Of a DNA stretch of 64,000 bases, positions 47,061 through 60,275 are shown in pieces. The stretch's first letter is position 1. Every line of letters begins with the position of its first letter. This stretch comes from Maniola hyperantus. Lineage: Eukaryota > Arthropoda > Insecta > Lepidoptera > Nymphalidae. The notes under the pieces are model-generated. The model made no database searches and was not told the DNA's origin. It worked only from the letters and a program-made list of their open reading frames with translations. Position numbers and translations under genes: made by a program. The stretch is taken from positions 1,178,001 to 1,242,000 of the forward strand of contig NC_048549.1 of NCBI RefSeq assembly GCF_902806685.2, given 5' to 3'.

Positions 47061-49885
47061 ACACTAGTGCCCCTCACATCGATTTCGATTGCACGGTAAA
47101 ATTACATATTTTACCCATTCAAAGCTAACATGCACGGTTTGACATATTCTGCTGCTGTCTTCAGTGGCAAATACGTAGCAACATAGCAAATTTTTGAGTG
47201 AAGAACTAGGCGTAAAACCCCGTCTAAGCATTTGAAAAGAGTAATAACGTATTGCAATGGAAATAAATAAAACGCACAATTTTTTACGTGCCGTCGAAAT
47301 CCAATGTGTGTAAGGGACTTTATACATCGCAAGTCGCAACGCACCGCTTTTGGTGCAAAACGTTCATAAAAGATTTTAATGAAAATTAAAATCATAGAAC
47401 GTTTGCTTGAAAACAAATTGTTTTCGTATTCGTGTAGCCAGGTACCTATATCTTTGATTATCTAGGGGTGGGAACGTTATAAAGGGAACATTCAAATTAT
47501 AGATTGTCAATTTCAAAGCAAGCGTGATAGGTAGTTTTATGCCAGACATTTCCCAAATAAAATTTCGACTAAAATTTATACTTTTCAGGCAAAAAGAAGA
47601 TGCAGAATAAATGGGCAATATTATGAGATTGTGAAAATATAACAGAGTCATATAATACTTTAATCGAGTTATTTTAGATAGGTGGGATATTAGTAAAAGA
47701 ATATTGTAAGTGGTATTTTAAGATTCAGGAATTCAGGCATAGTTTTTTTTCTTGAAATTTTAGATTCTTTCCAACCTTGCCTTGCTTAGGATTTTGACAA
47801 TTTATAATCATCTAGCAAATCACGTAGACACAGGGATAATTTGTAACATCTTCGAGCTAAACACCTTCCTTTACACAAAACACAATCATAATATTGATAT
47901 GACTATTATAATATGGTACTACACCACACACAAACACACACACACACATACGTACATACAACCATTGTAAGGCAAGGTACCCACCAAACTGGAGATGGGC
48001 AGAAATGTATTTAGCAGACCAATCAGATTATTGATAGATGAGGTGTATAAATTTATCACATACCTGATTGGTCTGCTAAAGCCATCTCCACTCATTAATT
48101 CTGCTTTAGTAAATACCGGGCCTAGTCTAGGGTACATTACTTATTTTGGTATATCCCGGCTGTCAAAAAATCTTCGAGTAAGCTGATATGGACACAATTT
48201 TTTTAACTTGAAAATTTTGAAAAAGATTTGTTTTATTCGCAAAATTTAAAAAACATAACATTACATAAGTTAAAATTGATAAATATACCTACGTCAATAA
48301 CGTACTAAATAAGTACACAATATTACTTAAAGTACTCAATGAATTTTTTGAAATAATTGAATGTGTTACATATCTTTGTAACTACGTTTTAGAAACCAGT
48401 AATCTTTACGGTTTACTATAAATCATCTGTTGGATCAAATTGTAAATTCTAGAAAACTTAAGGCTGTCTAGTAAGTCAAGGTAAAATAATTGTGACTTTG
48501 TGCGATAATCAAAAACTCCCATTGTTATTTCGATTTCATTATTTTGCTTAATATGACCCCGTAGAAGTATAAAATCATCTTGAAAAATATGATTTGCATA
48601 ATATAGTAGAAGTTAAACGGATATGATTGTAAAATGTTAATATAAATAACAATAATCGTGAAAATTTAACCTTTTTCTATCGAAAAGTTGTAGTTTGTGA
48701 TTACGCCGGATAACATAGAAAGAAACAGTATAGAGAAAAAATAAATTACGCAAAAACGTGTCCTTACCATCCCAGAGATAGTGCGTTAGGAAGTACAAAA
48801 ATATAGCGGAAATAATTTGATAAACCAGTCACAAAGCGTTTAATGTACGGTGTAGATACGATATCTATGCATCTTAAAGACCATTCGTTAATTACGACAC
48901 ACTAAATGGAGAGGGTAGGGGGAGGGGTGAGATCGCTACGAAAATGCTACAATGATTTAGAAGTGATATTAAAATTTAAAGGTTGTATTTCAGGAGCGCT
49001 CAATTAAGTGTTCGGAAGTTTAAAGAAAAAAGTAATTAAATTAGAAAAAATGGAAAATCCCACTTCTGATGACAGAGATAACTTTTTCTGAGTGAGATAA
49101 AACGAGAGTACCTAACCAAGAGAGGGAAACAAATGAGATGACAAAAGAAAAGGGTGGTTAAAAACAAGTGAAATTAGAGTAATTAACGGATGGTCCCTTT
49201 CGTTCCAGTGAAATTCTCAAACTTGTGTCTTATAGAGAAAACAGTGAAAAGCTGTTATTGTGTGCTCACGAAATCCGGATTTCGAAATAAATATTTTTTC
49301 TAATTTCTTTCCGTGTTAGGTTTTTCGAAGCCTAAAGATTTGTCCTCCAATCATCAAAAATTGGTATCGATTTCTTGTTCACAAAATTTAAACTACATTA
49401 TATTATACTAAATTGAAGATCTGATAAGCTGGGTGATTACTATTTATTTATTCACAATTTATTATCAGTCTCATAGTGCATTTAAACGCACAGTGTAGGT
49501 TCCACCAATCAGATTAATGAAAATGGACGTAGCACTTCGTTGCGCAATCATCTGATTGGTAGAATTTACACTGTGCAGATCACGATTCGATTTTGCTCAA
49601 ACTTAAGATAGAGTCAAAATTAAATAGATTTATAGAGAGATATAAGTCTGTCTGGTTTTAACTTTGTCTTCAGTATGAGTAAAGTCAAAGTTCGCTCTTT
49701 AGATCTTAGCCTAAGAGTTAGGCCTGAGACGATTCCTTTAAGGTAGCTGCGTGACGGTTGGTGTAACAGTTAAGTCGCAGTATCACATAGCTCCCTTAGA
49801 AATCGTCTCAGTTAAACAGTAGGCATGCAGCTGCAGTTTTCTGTACCCGCAACCGAATCGTACGGGGCTGTTGAACAGTACTTAC
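47060..49885. other. Mostly featureless; small hairpins
   Basis: No convincing exon on either strand. Hairpin or MITE-like palindromes lie at 48003-48082 (TTTAGCAGACCAATCAG arms), 49498-49568 (ACCAATCAGATTA / CATCTGATTGGT) and 49726-49810 (TGAGACGATTCC / GAAATCGTCTCA). A (CA)n tract lies at 47928-47952. Confidence 0.5.
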
Positions 49886-52800
49886 GTCGTGCACATCTGT
49901 CTGCCTCTTCAGCGAGAAGTTTCTCGATTTTCTCTGGGAAATGCCGTTTGGCGCACCAGATTAGCCCGATGAAGCCGAGAACGAGAAACACTGCGAACAA
50001 ACCCAGCCAGAATGGTTCCTGCATCATCTTTGTCCCGAGACCCTGGATATTTGGCGTAGGATTTGGTACTTCACATCTGAAAAAAATACTCTTGATGAAC
50101 TTCGATCAGTATAATTATCTCTTGAAGCTGGTAAAGTATTTTGGCAGTGGTCCTGTTCATAGTCTTTCTTCTTTGCTTTGAATAGTAAATTTTTATTACA
50201 TCCATATAGTCTAATTTACTTCGCCAATGTCGCCAAATGCAAATTGTAATTTTGTAGCCTGGAGATATGAATTGGTTAGTTATCTGTAATATCTCTTGGG
50301 GTACATTACATCCATTTATGGCTTGATCAATTTTTAGATCAGAAAAGATTACCTTTGGTGACCTTACCTTTTTCCTTTCCAAGAAGGGTTGCATTGACAC
50401 AAAAAAGCCCCATCTCGTTCCACGCACGCCCCTCTATTGTTACAAGGTCTGGAAGCACAAGGTCGTATCCTGTCAGCGCACCGCTTCCCCTTCCAGCCAC
50501 GAGCGCAAGAGCAACTGAAGCCATCTTCCTCTCCACCGCCGATCACTAGCGAACAGTTCCCGTACACGCACGGAGAACGCTCGCAAGCAGTTAGGAGGCA
50601 AAATACACCTGTAATAAAAAGAAATCAGAATTTGTCTACCTCGTTGTCTGAATGGCTAGCTTATCCGACTGCAGATGCTGAGATCTTGGACTCAAATCCC
50701 GGGTTGGACATAAAGCCAAAGGGGTTATCAGTCAAGATATTCGCAGCAGCAACTTGGAGTTGAAAAGTTATTGGTATTACACGTAAAGCTGTAGTTTGTA
50801 CATTAGGTCCCTCCTGGTTGTGTCAGATTTTCGTTCCACTGATTATGTAAGTGAGGGAATAGATAATGCACCTGTGTTTGTCACACGCACTTCTGTAGAT
50901 ATTTCCCACGTCTACATCGACTTGTCTACATAATTGAGATTGGCAGCCGTGGCGGAAGTAAGGCCGAGCGGAACATATTATCCCTGGTAACTGGTAAGGC
51001 CACCAGCCCGCGACTCCTTTTCACACCACCTGCGACTCCTTTTTACTCCCCGATATTACACAGCCTAGACTGTTTTTAGAACCAATGCATTATTTTCGGT
51101 ATTTTGCCCATCATGATGAGTTGCAACTTGCAAGATACATATTACAAACATATTTTGTGCCTTAGTACCTATATACAATTTATAGACTATCCAATTCTTA
51201 CCAGTATAATATCCTGAGCATCGACAAAAATTCTTCGAGTCATCCGCAGCGCAACGTCCTCCGTGCAAGCAGGGGTTTGGGTAGCACGACTCCAAGTTGG
51301 TCTCGTCAGAGAGCATTAATATTTTACTGTGGTACTCTGCATCTAAAATCCAGTTTAAAACATCGGTTATTTTAGGCCATTCTTAATAAGAAGGTCCTAC
51401 TTATTTGGATATTACACTGCACTTTCATGAATTTATTACATCTTCGTTATGATTCTCTAATTAGAAAGGTGTTCTTATGCGAGGGAAATGTGGCTACGTT
51501 GCCACTAGCTAGATGCATGACCAACTTTGGAGGTTTTTTAGTTTTAAGTGTTTCAGTTACGATAATATTCAAAACTCAAAACCAAGAGAGAGAGAAGTTT
51601 TAAGCTGAAGAATAATTAGTCCACCATATTATTATAATAAGAAAAGGCTTATGTGATTAAAGGAAAGGGTCACAATTTTCAGAAATGAAAAATATGACGC
51701 TTAAAGAGAATTATTAGAAGCCACATTCTTCTTATGTTTGAAACTTTTCTGGAGGAACCCTGTCACTTACCTAAATTGACCATCACAGATACATCCATGC
51801 TCATGCCACGTTCTCCGGTGTGATGCGTCACCATCAAGGAATGTAGGTACGAGTTGATGACCAGCGGCGCGTTGGACTCCAGCTTCCGTTTGCTCTTCAC
51901 CACTTCGCAGAGTGTCCATTGCGTTCCGTTGTTGTCTGTGTAACTATCTTTTACCTATAAAGATTTAAATTAACGACATGATTTTATACGAGATATATTA
52001 AATTCATGAGATTTTTTGGTACAGTAAAAAAGGGCTAAAATAATCAATGGTGGATGATGATAATTTTTTTAGTGGAGATACATGGTACTTTACAAGCTTA
52101 ATGTTCAATCACCAGAAGACTTACTCGCTTTTATGGCAAACAATTTTGTTCCCATGGCACAGAAAGTATTTAGATCGAACTTTGCATCTCTTAGTTCCAC
52201 TTTACACACATCCTTATGTTACATTTTGAAGCAATCCTATAGAAAATTTCCAAAAATATACAAGGTACATAATACAAGATGAATTAATATATATAAACCT
52301 TGCCCTTCTCCACAAGTAATTAAAGACTCTGAGGAGGGCTTGGCACTCCAAGAACACGTTTGCATTCTACTGGTTTCACCATCTAGTTTTGCAATTCTCG
52401 TGACGGGTACTGCAGAGATTTCCAGACCTCCAGAAGAGTGACAAACGACTAAATCTATAAACAATCTATGTATGATGTGAACAAACCTCAATCCATCCCT
52501 TCCCCTGTCCACACGGCCACAGACTCTGACTAGGTACGAGAGTGGTTCGTGCAAATGCCGCAGACAGTGTATGCCCGTGAGGCGCAAACAGCCTCGTACG
52601 TACTGCAGTGTGGGATGGTGGAGCACCAGGCCAGTTGGGAGCGGCTAACTTTCCACGGGTATTCTCTCTCAGTTTGACTACGTGTGATGCGTTTACATAC
52701 CAAACTGGAAAAATTGGTTTCCAACGTTATAAGCATGATAAGGAAAGGAATTTAAAGTTGGAATCTATAAATAAATAAACTAATGCAATCAAATAAAATA

Positions 52801-55800
52801 GGATATTACATACATAAACATAAATGATTATATGGTTATAACATCAAAACTCAATAGAAAATTAAGCAATTACTTAGTGTTAAGAGAAAAAGCTTCACAT
52901 CCAAAAAATGGTATTATACATGGAAAAAGAAATGAAACTTCGGAAGTCGATGAAGTTACATAAAGTTCAATGAAGAGAAACATAGAATGAGAAACAGCTA
53001 GATTTACACATAAATCTTATCGTCCAAAGCTCTCACCTGTTTTAAAATGCGCTAAAAATCCAACACCTGTCACATTTTCTCCAGTTCTTAGCCTCAACCT
53101 CAAGATTTCAGATTGTGATACAAATAAACCGTTATTTAAAATCCTCGCGCTTTGAAATGGTCGAATAGGCGGACTTTGTGAATCTACTTGAATTTCTAGA
53201 AAGTTTTCTTCGGATACTGCCTCAGTTACGTTGATCGGGACACCATTCTCGAAGGCTCCATAGCCGAAGTCAAAAAAACTGATGTTAAGAAACACTCGCT
53301 TCCCTGGAATTTTAACGATGCTCAACTTGTAGGTATCATCCATATAAAATAAACGTTATTGACGATAATAGTTTTGTGCGCTTGATGACAATGCTAAATG
53401 GAACACAATGATGAGATCAGTACTTAGAATTCTCTCTTGCCTTGAACCGTACTCAAGTAATTCGATGAAACACGGACCTAAGAAGGACAATCCAAACCTT
53501 AGTGGTTCGTAACGAAGATGTTGAACAAATACATAAAAAATTGTCTAATTTTGCCAATTTCTTATCAGAAGCAGATCTGAATTTTTGCCTGCGGATTAAA
53601 TTCAGACTAATTCATATAGCAACAGATAAAAGAAAATCAGTGCAAGTAATTTTCGGTTTGTAACATTTTAAACAACTACTGAAGGAATGACAAATTCAAT
53701 TGAAAATTAGAATGCCTGTAAAAAGGTGGCATACCTGCTGGTGCAAAAATGTCAATGGTACAATCCAACTCCGGTAACAGAAACTGTGGGTAGTTAGGGC
53801 TGTGCAGAAATCCCTCTTTAGAAGTGAACGTTTGTGAAGGGCACCCCGCCAGCTCCACAGCTCGCCAATTCACCGCAAATCCCGAACCCTGGACACTGAA
53901 ATGAATTATCGCACAGAAGAATATCTGATTCTGAATATGAACAATCAAGGAATCAATATATAAGATGATTTAAATATAAACTGACTATTAAAATTAAGAT
54001 TTAATTGTGCAACGTAGGGCGCATGGGCGTAAAACCAAAAACTTCACCATTAGTTGAACAGGAAAGGGAATAATTATTAGTTAGGCAATCATGGCTTTTA
54101 TTTAGGCCATGGCAATTAAGGAACTGATGAAAGATAAATTAATGTCAAAAATACGTCTAGTAGAAATACGTCTAAATATGCGATTTCATTCTAAAGATAG
54201 CTTTAGAGCCCCTAAATGGGATAAATTAATATAATATAAAATAATAATTTATCAGACTTTTTCAGGAAAAACCTAAACACTTACTTAAAATCGGAATGAA
54301 AATGTAGTATTGCTTCATTGCTTGTTGCCACCCATCTGGTTTCTGTCATGGATCCGCAGTATCTTGAAGATTTGGAACTAAACTTACGGTCTCGTAACTG
54401 AAAGAAAAAATGATCATCACGTTTAATAAATATTTATTCTAATGCAAGCAGCAATTAGCAACAGCTATTTTCAAAAATGCAAAATTAAAAAAATATTTGA
54501 GTTGTGCCTATCTTAGGCATTTGATCACATTTAGCAAAAGGCTTTTTGATACTGAATTTGATTAGTTAGGTACTGAATTAAGTGTTTACCAAGATTTGAT
54601 TTTTGGCTCCTTTATGTTTTGGTATACATTAGTACAAGTTAAAACTGAATTATGAAAAATATTTAAGTGTTCCGCAAGGCTTTACTCTGGGTCCGTTCAT
54701 GTTTCTAATATACAAAAAGCTTAAATCAACTGTTACCTCAATAAAATCATAAAGGCAGTCATTCTGGTACTCCAAGTCGATGATAGTAAAAACAAACACA
54801 AGGCGAGTGTCGAGGGGTCCTTTCACGTGCACCCAATAGTCAAGATCGGTGTCGTATATGCCTGGGTGGTTAGGGCTTGTTAGCACTCCTGTAATTAAAA
54901 AATTAGATGATTATCGTTAATCTGACTGAGTTGAAACTTTGTACAGTTATTTCTTGGACTTGTGGGAATAATTATTGTACCATCTTTAATCTTCTGATTG
55001 TACCATCAACGTACATTTGGGGTGGTGCACGAGTCAAATTGACACTCATGCGAGCATTAGCTAGTTCAAGGTGAATATTTGAACCGAAAATACCGCTGGT
55101 TTACTGATTGACATTTGACGATATGATAGATAATTTTCAGCTGAAGATTAAACGAGAGACTTAACTAAACTTGAAATAGCGTTCAGAATTTTTCTGTCTG
55201 TGACTACTTTGCCTTTTTGTATGCCAGCTAATTTTCCGAATCCATTATCAATAGATAATCCAGCAAATACGAATAAATAGGTACAAGATATTGAAACTTG
55301 CATAGTAAAATTTACTTTTGCAAATATCTTCTTTACAGAACTGGTAATCAAACAGTTTTTATCCACGGAAAACCTAATGGTGTTATACATATTATGACTT
55401 TTTCCATAAGGTCTGTTCTAGGTTTAGGTTTACCTGATGACCCTTCTACAGTGTTGTTTCTAAGCACATGTTCAGAGTTTAGTCTCCGCTTGCACACGTA
55501 TCCTCCAGTAGCAGTACACTTGTGTAAAGTCCAGTACAAGCCACTGGGTTGCGATGGTACGGGAGATGTTTTCCACTGAAACACAATTCATGTTGGCTCA
55601 AAGATTAACTCCAGTTATTAGAATATGTTGATAAATGGGACTCATTTCTGAGCTAGAAAATATGTTTGCTTACTTCTACACCCAAGCAAGCGTCCTCTAC
55701 CACCTCCTCAGTATCATTATAAGGCGGCCAGGCCTGGTAGTCCATCGTGGTGCCGTCGATCCAGTCCAGTTCAGCGCTGGGCTCTAGACGAGCGCCCAAC

Positions 55801-58800
55801 CAGTACACAGACCCAGCGCTGTAATCGCTGCTTTGTCTAATCCCTGTTACGACGAAACGTTCTTCTTCAGGTGTATGGACGGATGATAGGTGCATGTTAA
55901 GGCCTTCGCAAACCTGGAAAATAATAAAGAAAAAATGTTTGTATAGTCACGCACCCGTAACTTTTCGAAATTAAGTAAGTGGGTTGTGCATTTTAAGGAA
56001 TTAAGTATCACTTGCTTTGATGGTGAAGGCAAGCTTCATGAGGAAACCTGCATGCCTGGGTTTTCCATAATATTCTCCAAAAATGTCTACCAATCCGTAG
56101 TTGGCGAGCGTGGTGCACTATGGCCCAAACTATTCTCATTCTCATTAAAATTATGAAAGCTGACCTCCGTGACGCAGGGAGTTGTGTTCTCCTCACGCTT
56201 TCCCTCAGGCCTCGGCCGTGGCTTTAGTTATCACGCTGGCAAAGCAGTATAGTCAAGCGATGTAACGTTCCGGTACGAATAGTACAGTACCGCATAATAA
56301 TCGATTAGTGTCATTGACAACGACATTTAATCGACATTGGAGCTTGGTTTAAAATGAATTTCGACATGTTACCTATGTTTTTTGCAGTAAAGAATCGTAA
56401 AAGGATAAAAATAATTGTAAGACACGGGTAGCAAAAACAATTTGATCGAATGAAAAGAAAAGAAAAGACGAGAGAAAAGATTCTCGAGTGATAATAAACG
56501 TCGAAAGAATTCAACTTAATTAATTTAACGATGAAAGTAATTTGCTTATCGCTGTCGCCGAGTCGGTGGAATTTTCCAAAGTGTAAATGGAGCGAAGTTT
56601 CTTCACCATCAGGGATGTCGAAGATCACTTTATCAGATTGCTATACTCTATCTGCGGAAAGAGGTTAGTATAGCGCTCTCTCTGTTTTGTAATCCCATTG
56701 AAGTGATAGAGACTATATTATATATTAGAGCCTCAATAGCTCAACCGGTAAAGGAGTGGACTGAAAACCGAAAGGTCGACGGTTCAAACCCCGCCCGTTG
56801 CACTATTGTCGTACCTACTCCTAGCACAAGGCTGACGCTTAATTGGAGAGGAAAGGCGAATATCAGTCATTTAACATGGATTCTTCTAAAAAAAAATCTA
56901 AAAAAAGACGAAAATCTTAGTGAGCGTTAACTATTTTGAGTGACCAACTAAAATATGTTTTCTAAGGAATAATGAGTTAACCTATACTTAAAAAAAGTAA
57001 AAGTAAAATATGCTTTATTGTACACCAAAACAAAAACAATAGACATATAACAAATACAGCATGTACAATAGGCGGCCTTATCGCTAAAATAGCGATCTCT
57101 TCCAGGCAACCTTAGGGTAGAGGATATTATAAAAATTAAAGAAAGCGGAAGGGTGTACTAATTAAATAAAGTAAATACACATAATATACGTATGTATATA
57201 TATATATATAAATGAAAATACAACAGTAAATAAGAGAGGAATAGACGACAGATAAGTGGACTAAAAGTAAAAATAAATAAACACATCAAATGGAGGATAA
57301 ATAAAATAGCTTCAATTTTGTTTTAAAAATAGATAGTGATTGAGACTGTTTGATATCCAAGGGGAGAGAATTCCATAGCAGTATAGCGGTAACAGTAAAT
57401 GATTTAGCATAATAAGAAGAGGAGTGTGTAGAAATTTTCAGGCGTAGATTATTTTGAGAACGAAGAGAAAAAGAGTGTGTATCACATCGGTACTCAAAAC
57501 GTTCTTTAAGATAAAGAGGAATGGAGGGATTGAACAGTATACAGTAAAGAAGATGAAGAATATGAGTATTCCTGCGAAGACGAATCGGGAGCCACTTGAG
57601 CTTACGGCGGTACTCGGAGACATGGTCATACTTTCGCTTTACTTAGTAGGTACTTATTACTAGCTCAACTTAGTTTAGCTTAACTTAACAACTAATCCTC
57701 AATATTTTCAATATCATATATCTCTCACTATAATCGCCCGTGGGAGATTTCTAGCGCCTACGTGTGCACCATCCCAGCACCTCCAAAAAGGGCTGTCCAG
57801 CCAGGATAAGAGATTATACATGCTGAAATTGTAATGGTTGTTTTCCCGAAGCGGAATGATTTTGTCATGGTATCACAATCGATTTATAAATATTAAAAAA
57901 ATATTAGAATAAAAAATGGCAAATTTACAATCGAGAAAAACGCGTGCGTGCAGGCTAGTTTATGACGTATCACTACTCGGAAGAGCTTATTTTGCTCTAA
58001 AGTTTTTCACTTTATTGGCAACGCGTTACGTCTAGTGAATTACTATTGATTCTCACACTTTCGAGTTAATAATATTTTTAAATTATTTCAAAACGAAAAC
58101 ATTTTTATTTTTTAAGTTTAACTCAAAATTTCGAGAGTACTACTGAGGGCAAATCGTTCTGCCTTGGGAAGACAACCACTACAGTGTGTATACCTAGAGA
58201 CTTACATATTTTTGAAGTCAAGTCTACGACTGACAACCCTATCCAAGATCTAGTTAACAGACGGTAGGTATTGATTCACAAAGTTTTCTCTGTCTTAATA
58301 ATGTGGCGAAGGAACCGATGAAACGATTTCTTTTTTTTAGGAATCGGAGTGTCGCACTTGACTGGTTTTATTTAAATTCTAACTGGCGCAGTAGTAGTAG
58401 TAACTACAGTACGCGGCCGAAAGTAATGTACATCGACCTTTGCAAATTTGTAGAGCACTCTCTCTGTCGTTGAGACCGACAAAAGTCATACAGTTATGAG
58501 TGACAGAGACAACGCTCTAAAAAGCCGAAATATCATTCTAAAGGCTGATGTACATTACTTTCGGCAGCGTACTGTATTCCTACGTCGGTTCATCTAAAGC
58601 TGATTTAAAGGTATACAAATAAGCATTATGAACGCTAGACTCTAATCGTCGCTCGCTAAGTAAAATGTTTAAGCACAAAAAGTGAAAACGATCGTCTTAC
58701 AAACGGAAAGCGCCCCCACGGGCATTATTGTCTCGGAATTCAAGCTCAAGCGAATACCCTAATGATTCTAGCGCTCTTGTCTTGTTACTAGGTATCGTAA

Positions 58801-58969
58801 TATCTTTGTACTATGTAACCACTAGACTATCATAGCAACCACTAAACTATCATAGCACAGAGCAGTAAAATCAGCCTACCTGCTTTGCGGTAGTCCAGGA
58901 CGCTTGCGGGTAGCCGGAGAACAGGTAACAGTAGCCGTTGAAGAGGATCTGCTTCACGTCCATACACGT
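49886..58969 (-). CDS. Type I membrane protein: C-type lectin, three CUB, EGF, TM
   Basis: Thirteen exons, 5' to 3': 58880-58969, 55674-55913, 55434-55575, 54737-54888, 54285-54397, 53735-53895, 53037-53303, 52487-52704, 51771-51954, 51202-51342, about 50872-50983, 50368-50608 and 49886-50076. About 750 residues, N-terminus missing. Domains in order: C-type lectin (NGYCYLF, WLGARL, DWIDGTT, TATGGYVCK); CUB 1 (SPNHPGIYDTDLDYWVHV, YCGSMTE); CUB 2 (SPNYPQFLLPELDC); a CUB-like third domain (APNWPGAPPSHTA, GWIEVKDSYTDNNGTQW); EGF (CYPNPCLHGGRC); a Cys-rich linker; two more EGF (CSCARGWKGKRC, CNNRGACVERDGAFLCQC); a transmembrane helix (FWLGLFAVFLVLGFIGLIW); and a basic tail. It is likely a cell-surface adhesion or ligand-binding receptor. 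I cannot name the family. One junction is out of phase (see findings). The donor at 49885 may be skipped, giving a 23-residue extension ending at 49812. Confidence 0.85.
50640..50755 (+). mobile_element. tRNA-like SINE head
   Basis: TCTGAATGGCTAGCTTATCC (box A-like) and CTCAAATCCCGGGTTGG (box B-like) with a non-pairing acceptor stem. It is in an intron of the receptor gene. A single copy in the window, so the family is uncertain. Confidence 0.35.
56729..56890 (+). mobile_element. SINE-3 (tRNA-derived)
   Basis: The head GCCTCAATAGCTCAACCGGT, an anticodon-loop-like ACTGAAAAC and box B GACGGTTCAAACCCC resemble tRNA-Phe(GAA). The body GTCGTACCTACTCCTAGCAC is shared in reverse with about 30690-30775. 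Confidence 0.65.
57000..57630 (-). mobile_element. CR1/Jockey-like LINE 3' end
   Basis: The minus-strand frame from about 57625 reads YDHVSEYRRKLKWLPIRLRR, then CILFNPSIPLYLKERFEYRC, then ILLWNSLPLDIKQSQSLSIF. This is the C-terminal region of a non-LTR ORF2. The 3' UTR follows with GGTTGCCTGGAAGAGATCGC and ends at TTTGGTGTACAATAAAGC. It lies in the receptor gene's 3-kb intron. Confidence 0.8.
58407..58574. mobile_element. MITE-D copy, cleanest
   Basis: CAGTACGCGGCCGAAAGTAA to CTTTCGGCAGCGTACTG with TA on both sides. Arms pair along almost the full length. Confidence 0.85.
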
Positions 58970-59689
58970 CTGTGCTGTGGACAGAGAAAGAGGAAAATAA
59001 TCATGCTCATTGTGATGGTGGTTAGGGGTTACTAATTGGAACTCGAAATTGGACCTACCAGCTAGGTAGGCTCAATTTCGAGAAAGAGGATATACAGGTG
59101 TAATCAGAACGCTAGCAAAAACTTAGCGTTATTGTTATACTAAGTACCTAAACACAATCAAAGACCAATAACCATTCGCCTCATTTTGTAGTTTTAGTGA
59201 TATGGTATTTTTCAACCTATGGATGTTTTATTTGCAATATCGTAAACTTTTACAAAATATAGTCTTTTTTAGATTTTTTGCGTTTTTTTATTTGGTGTTT
59301 TCATATCAGTAATCATCAGTGGTATCACCTGTCTTCGCCGAATCCAATTCGGCTGACGATTGACGACACTCTGAAAACATAACTCTCTTTTTTCTCGCAG
59401 TCGTGTAAAAAATCCACGTTATTGGAAACTAGGTGATGCTCGCGGATGAAGTCACTTGCATCATATTTTAGTAGGTAGGTAAGTACTCACATAAATAAAT
59501 AAAATATACTTATGCTAAAAAGTTATTACCGTTTTAGTCTCAACAAATGTATCTCAGTCTTGTGGCGGTTACCACAGTAGAAACTAGATGGCGCTATTCA
59601 ATCGATAACATTTCATGACGTAGTCCCAAACATATGTTCCGCCGACAATACTCGCACTAACGGAGTTTTCTGCAATCTGGACTATATTA

Positions 59690-59825
59690 TAAAGAAGTTT
59701 CAAGATACAACCGTCGCGTCGGCCCAGCTGGCGCTACCGAGCACAGCTAACCGCTCGGTGGGAGAACTCCCTTTGGTACGCTCAAGCCTGCACACCGCTC
59801 CCGTACAGTCTTATAAATTTTGTCT
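59690..59825 (-). promoter_or_regulatory. GC-rich block with TATAAG, possible promoter
   Basis: On the minus strand, TTTATAAGACTGTACGGGAG stands at the head of a GC-rich stretch about 840 bp upstream of the first receptor exon found. No usable ATG follows within 200 bp. It could be a promoter with an untranslated first exon, or a repeat. Confidence 0.25.
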
Positions 59826-59945
59826 CAAAATTAAAAAAAATGTTACCAAATTAGATGCAATTAGATATGCAAGATACTGAATTACACAGTCAGACCCGAG
59901 TCAGGGCAAAGGTTTACCTTCAAAAATCAAATATTTAAGAACTCA

Positions 59946-60275
59946 AAAAAACAGCCGAGTGCGAGTCGGACTCGCGCACGAAGGGTTCTGTAGCATTATC
60001 TCAAAAAACTGAAAAAAAATCACGTTTGTTGTATGGGAGCCCCTTTAAATATTTATTTTATTCAACAGAATTATGCTAAAAACAATTTAGTAAGTATTTG
60101 TTGTTATAGCGGCAACATAAATACATCATGTGTGAAAATTTCAACTGTCTAACTATCACTGTTCATGAGATACAGTCTGGTGACAGACGGACAGACAGAT
60201 GGACAGACAGACGGGCGGACAGCAGAATCTTAGTAATAGGGTCCCGTTTTACTCTTTGGGTACGGAACCCTAAAA
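59946..60275 (+). mobile_element.  Confidence 0.
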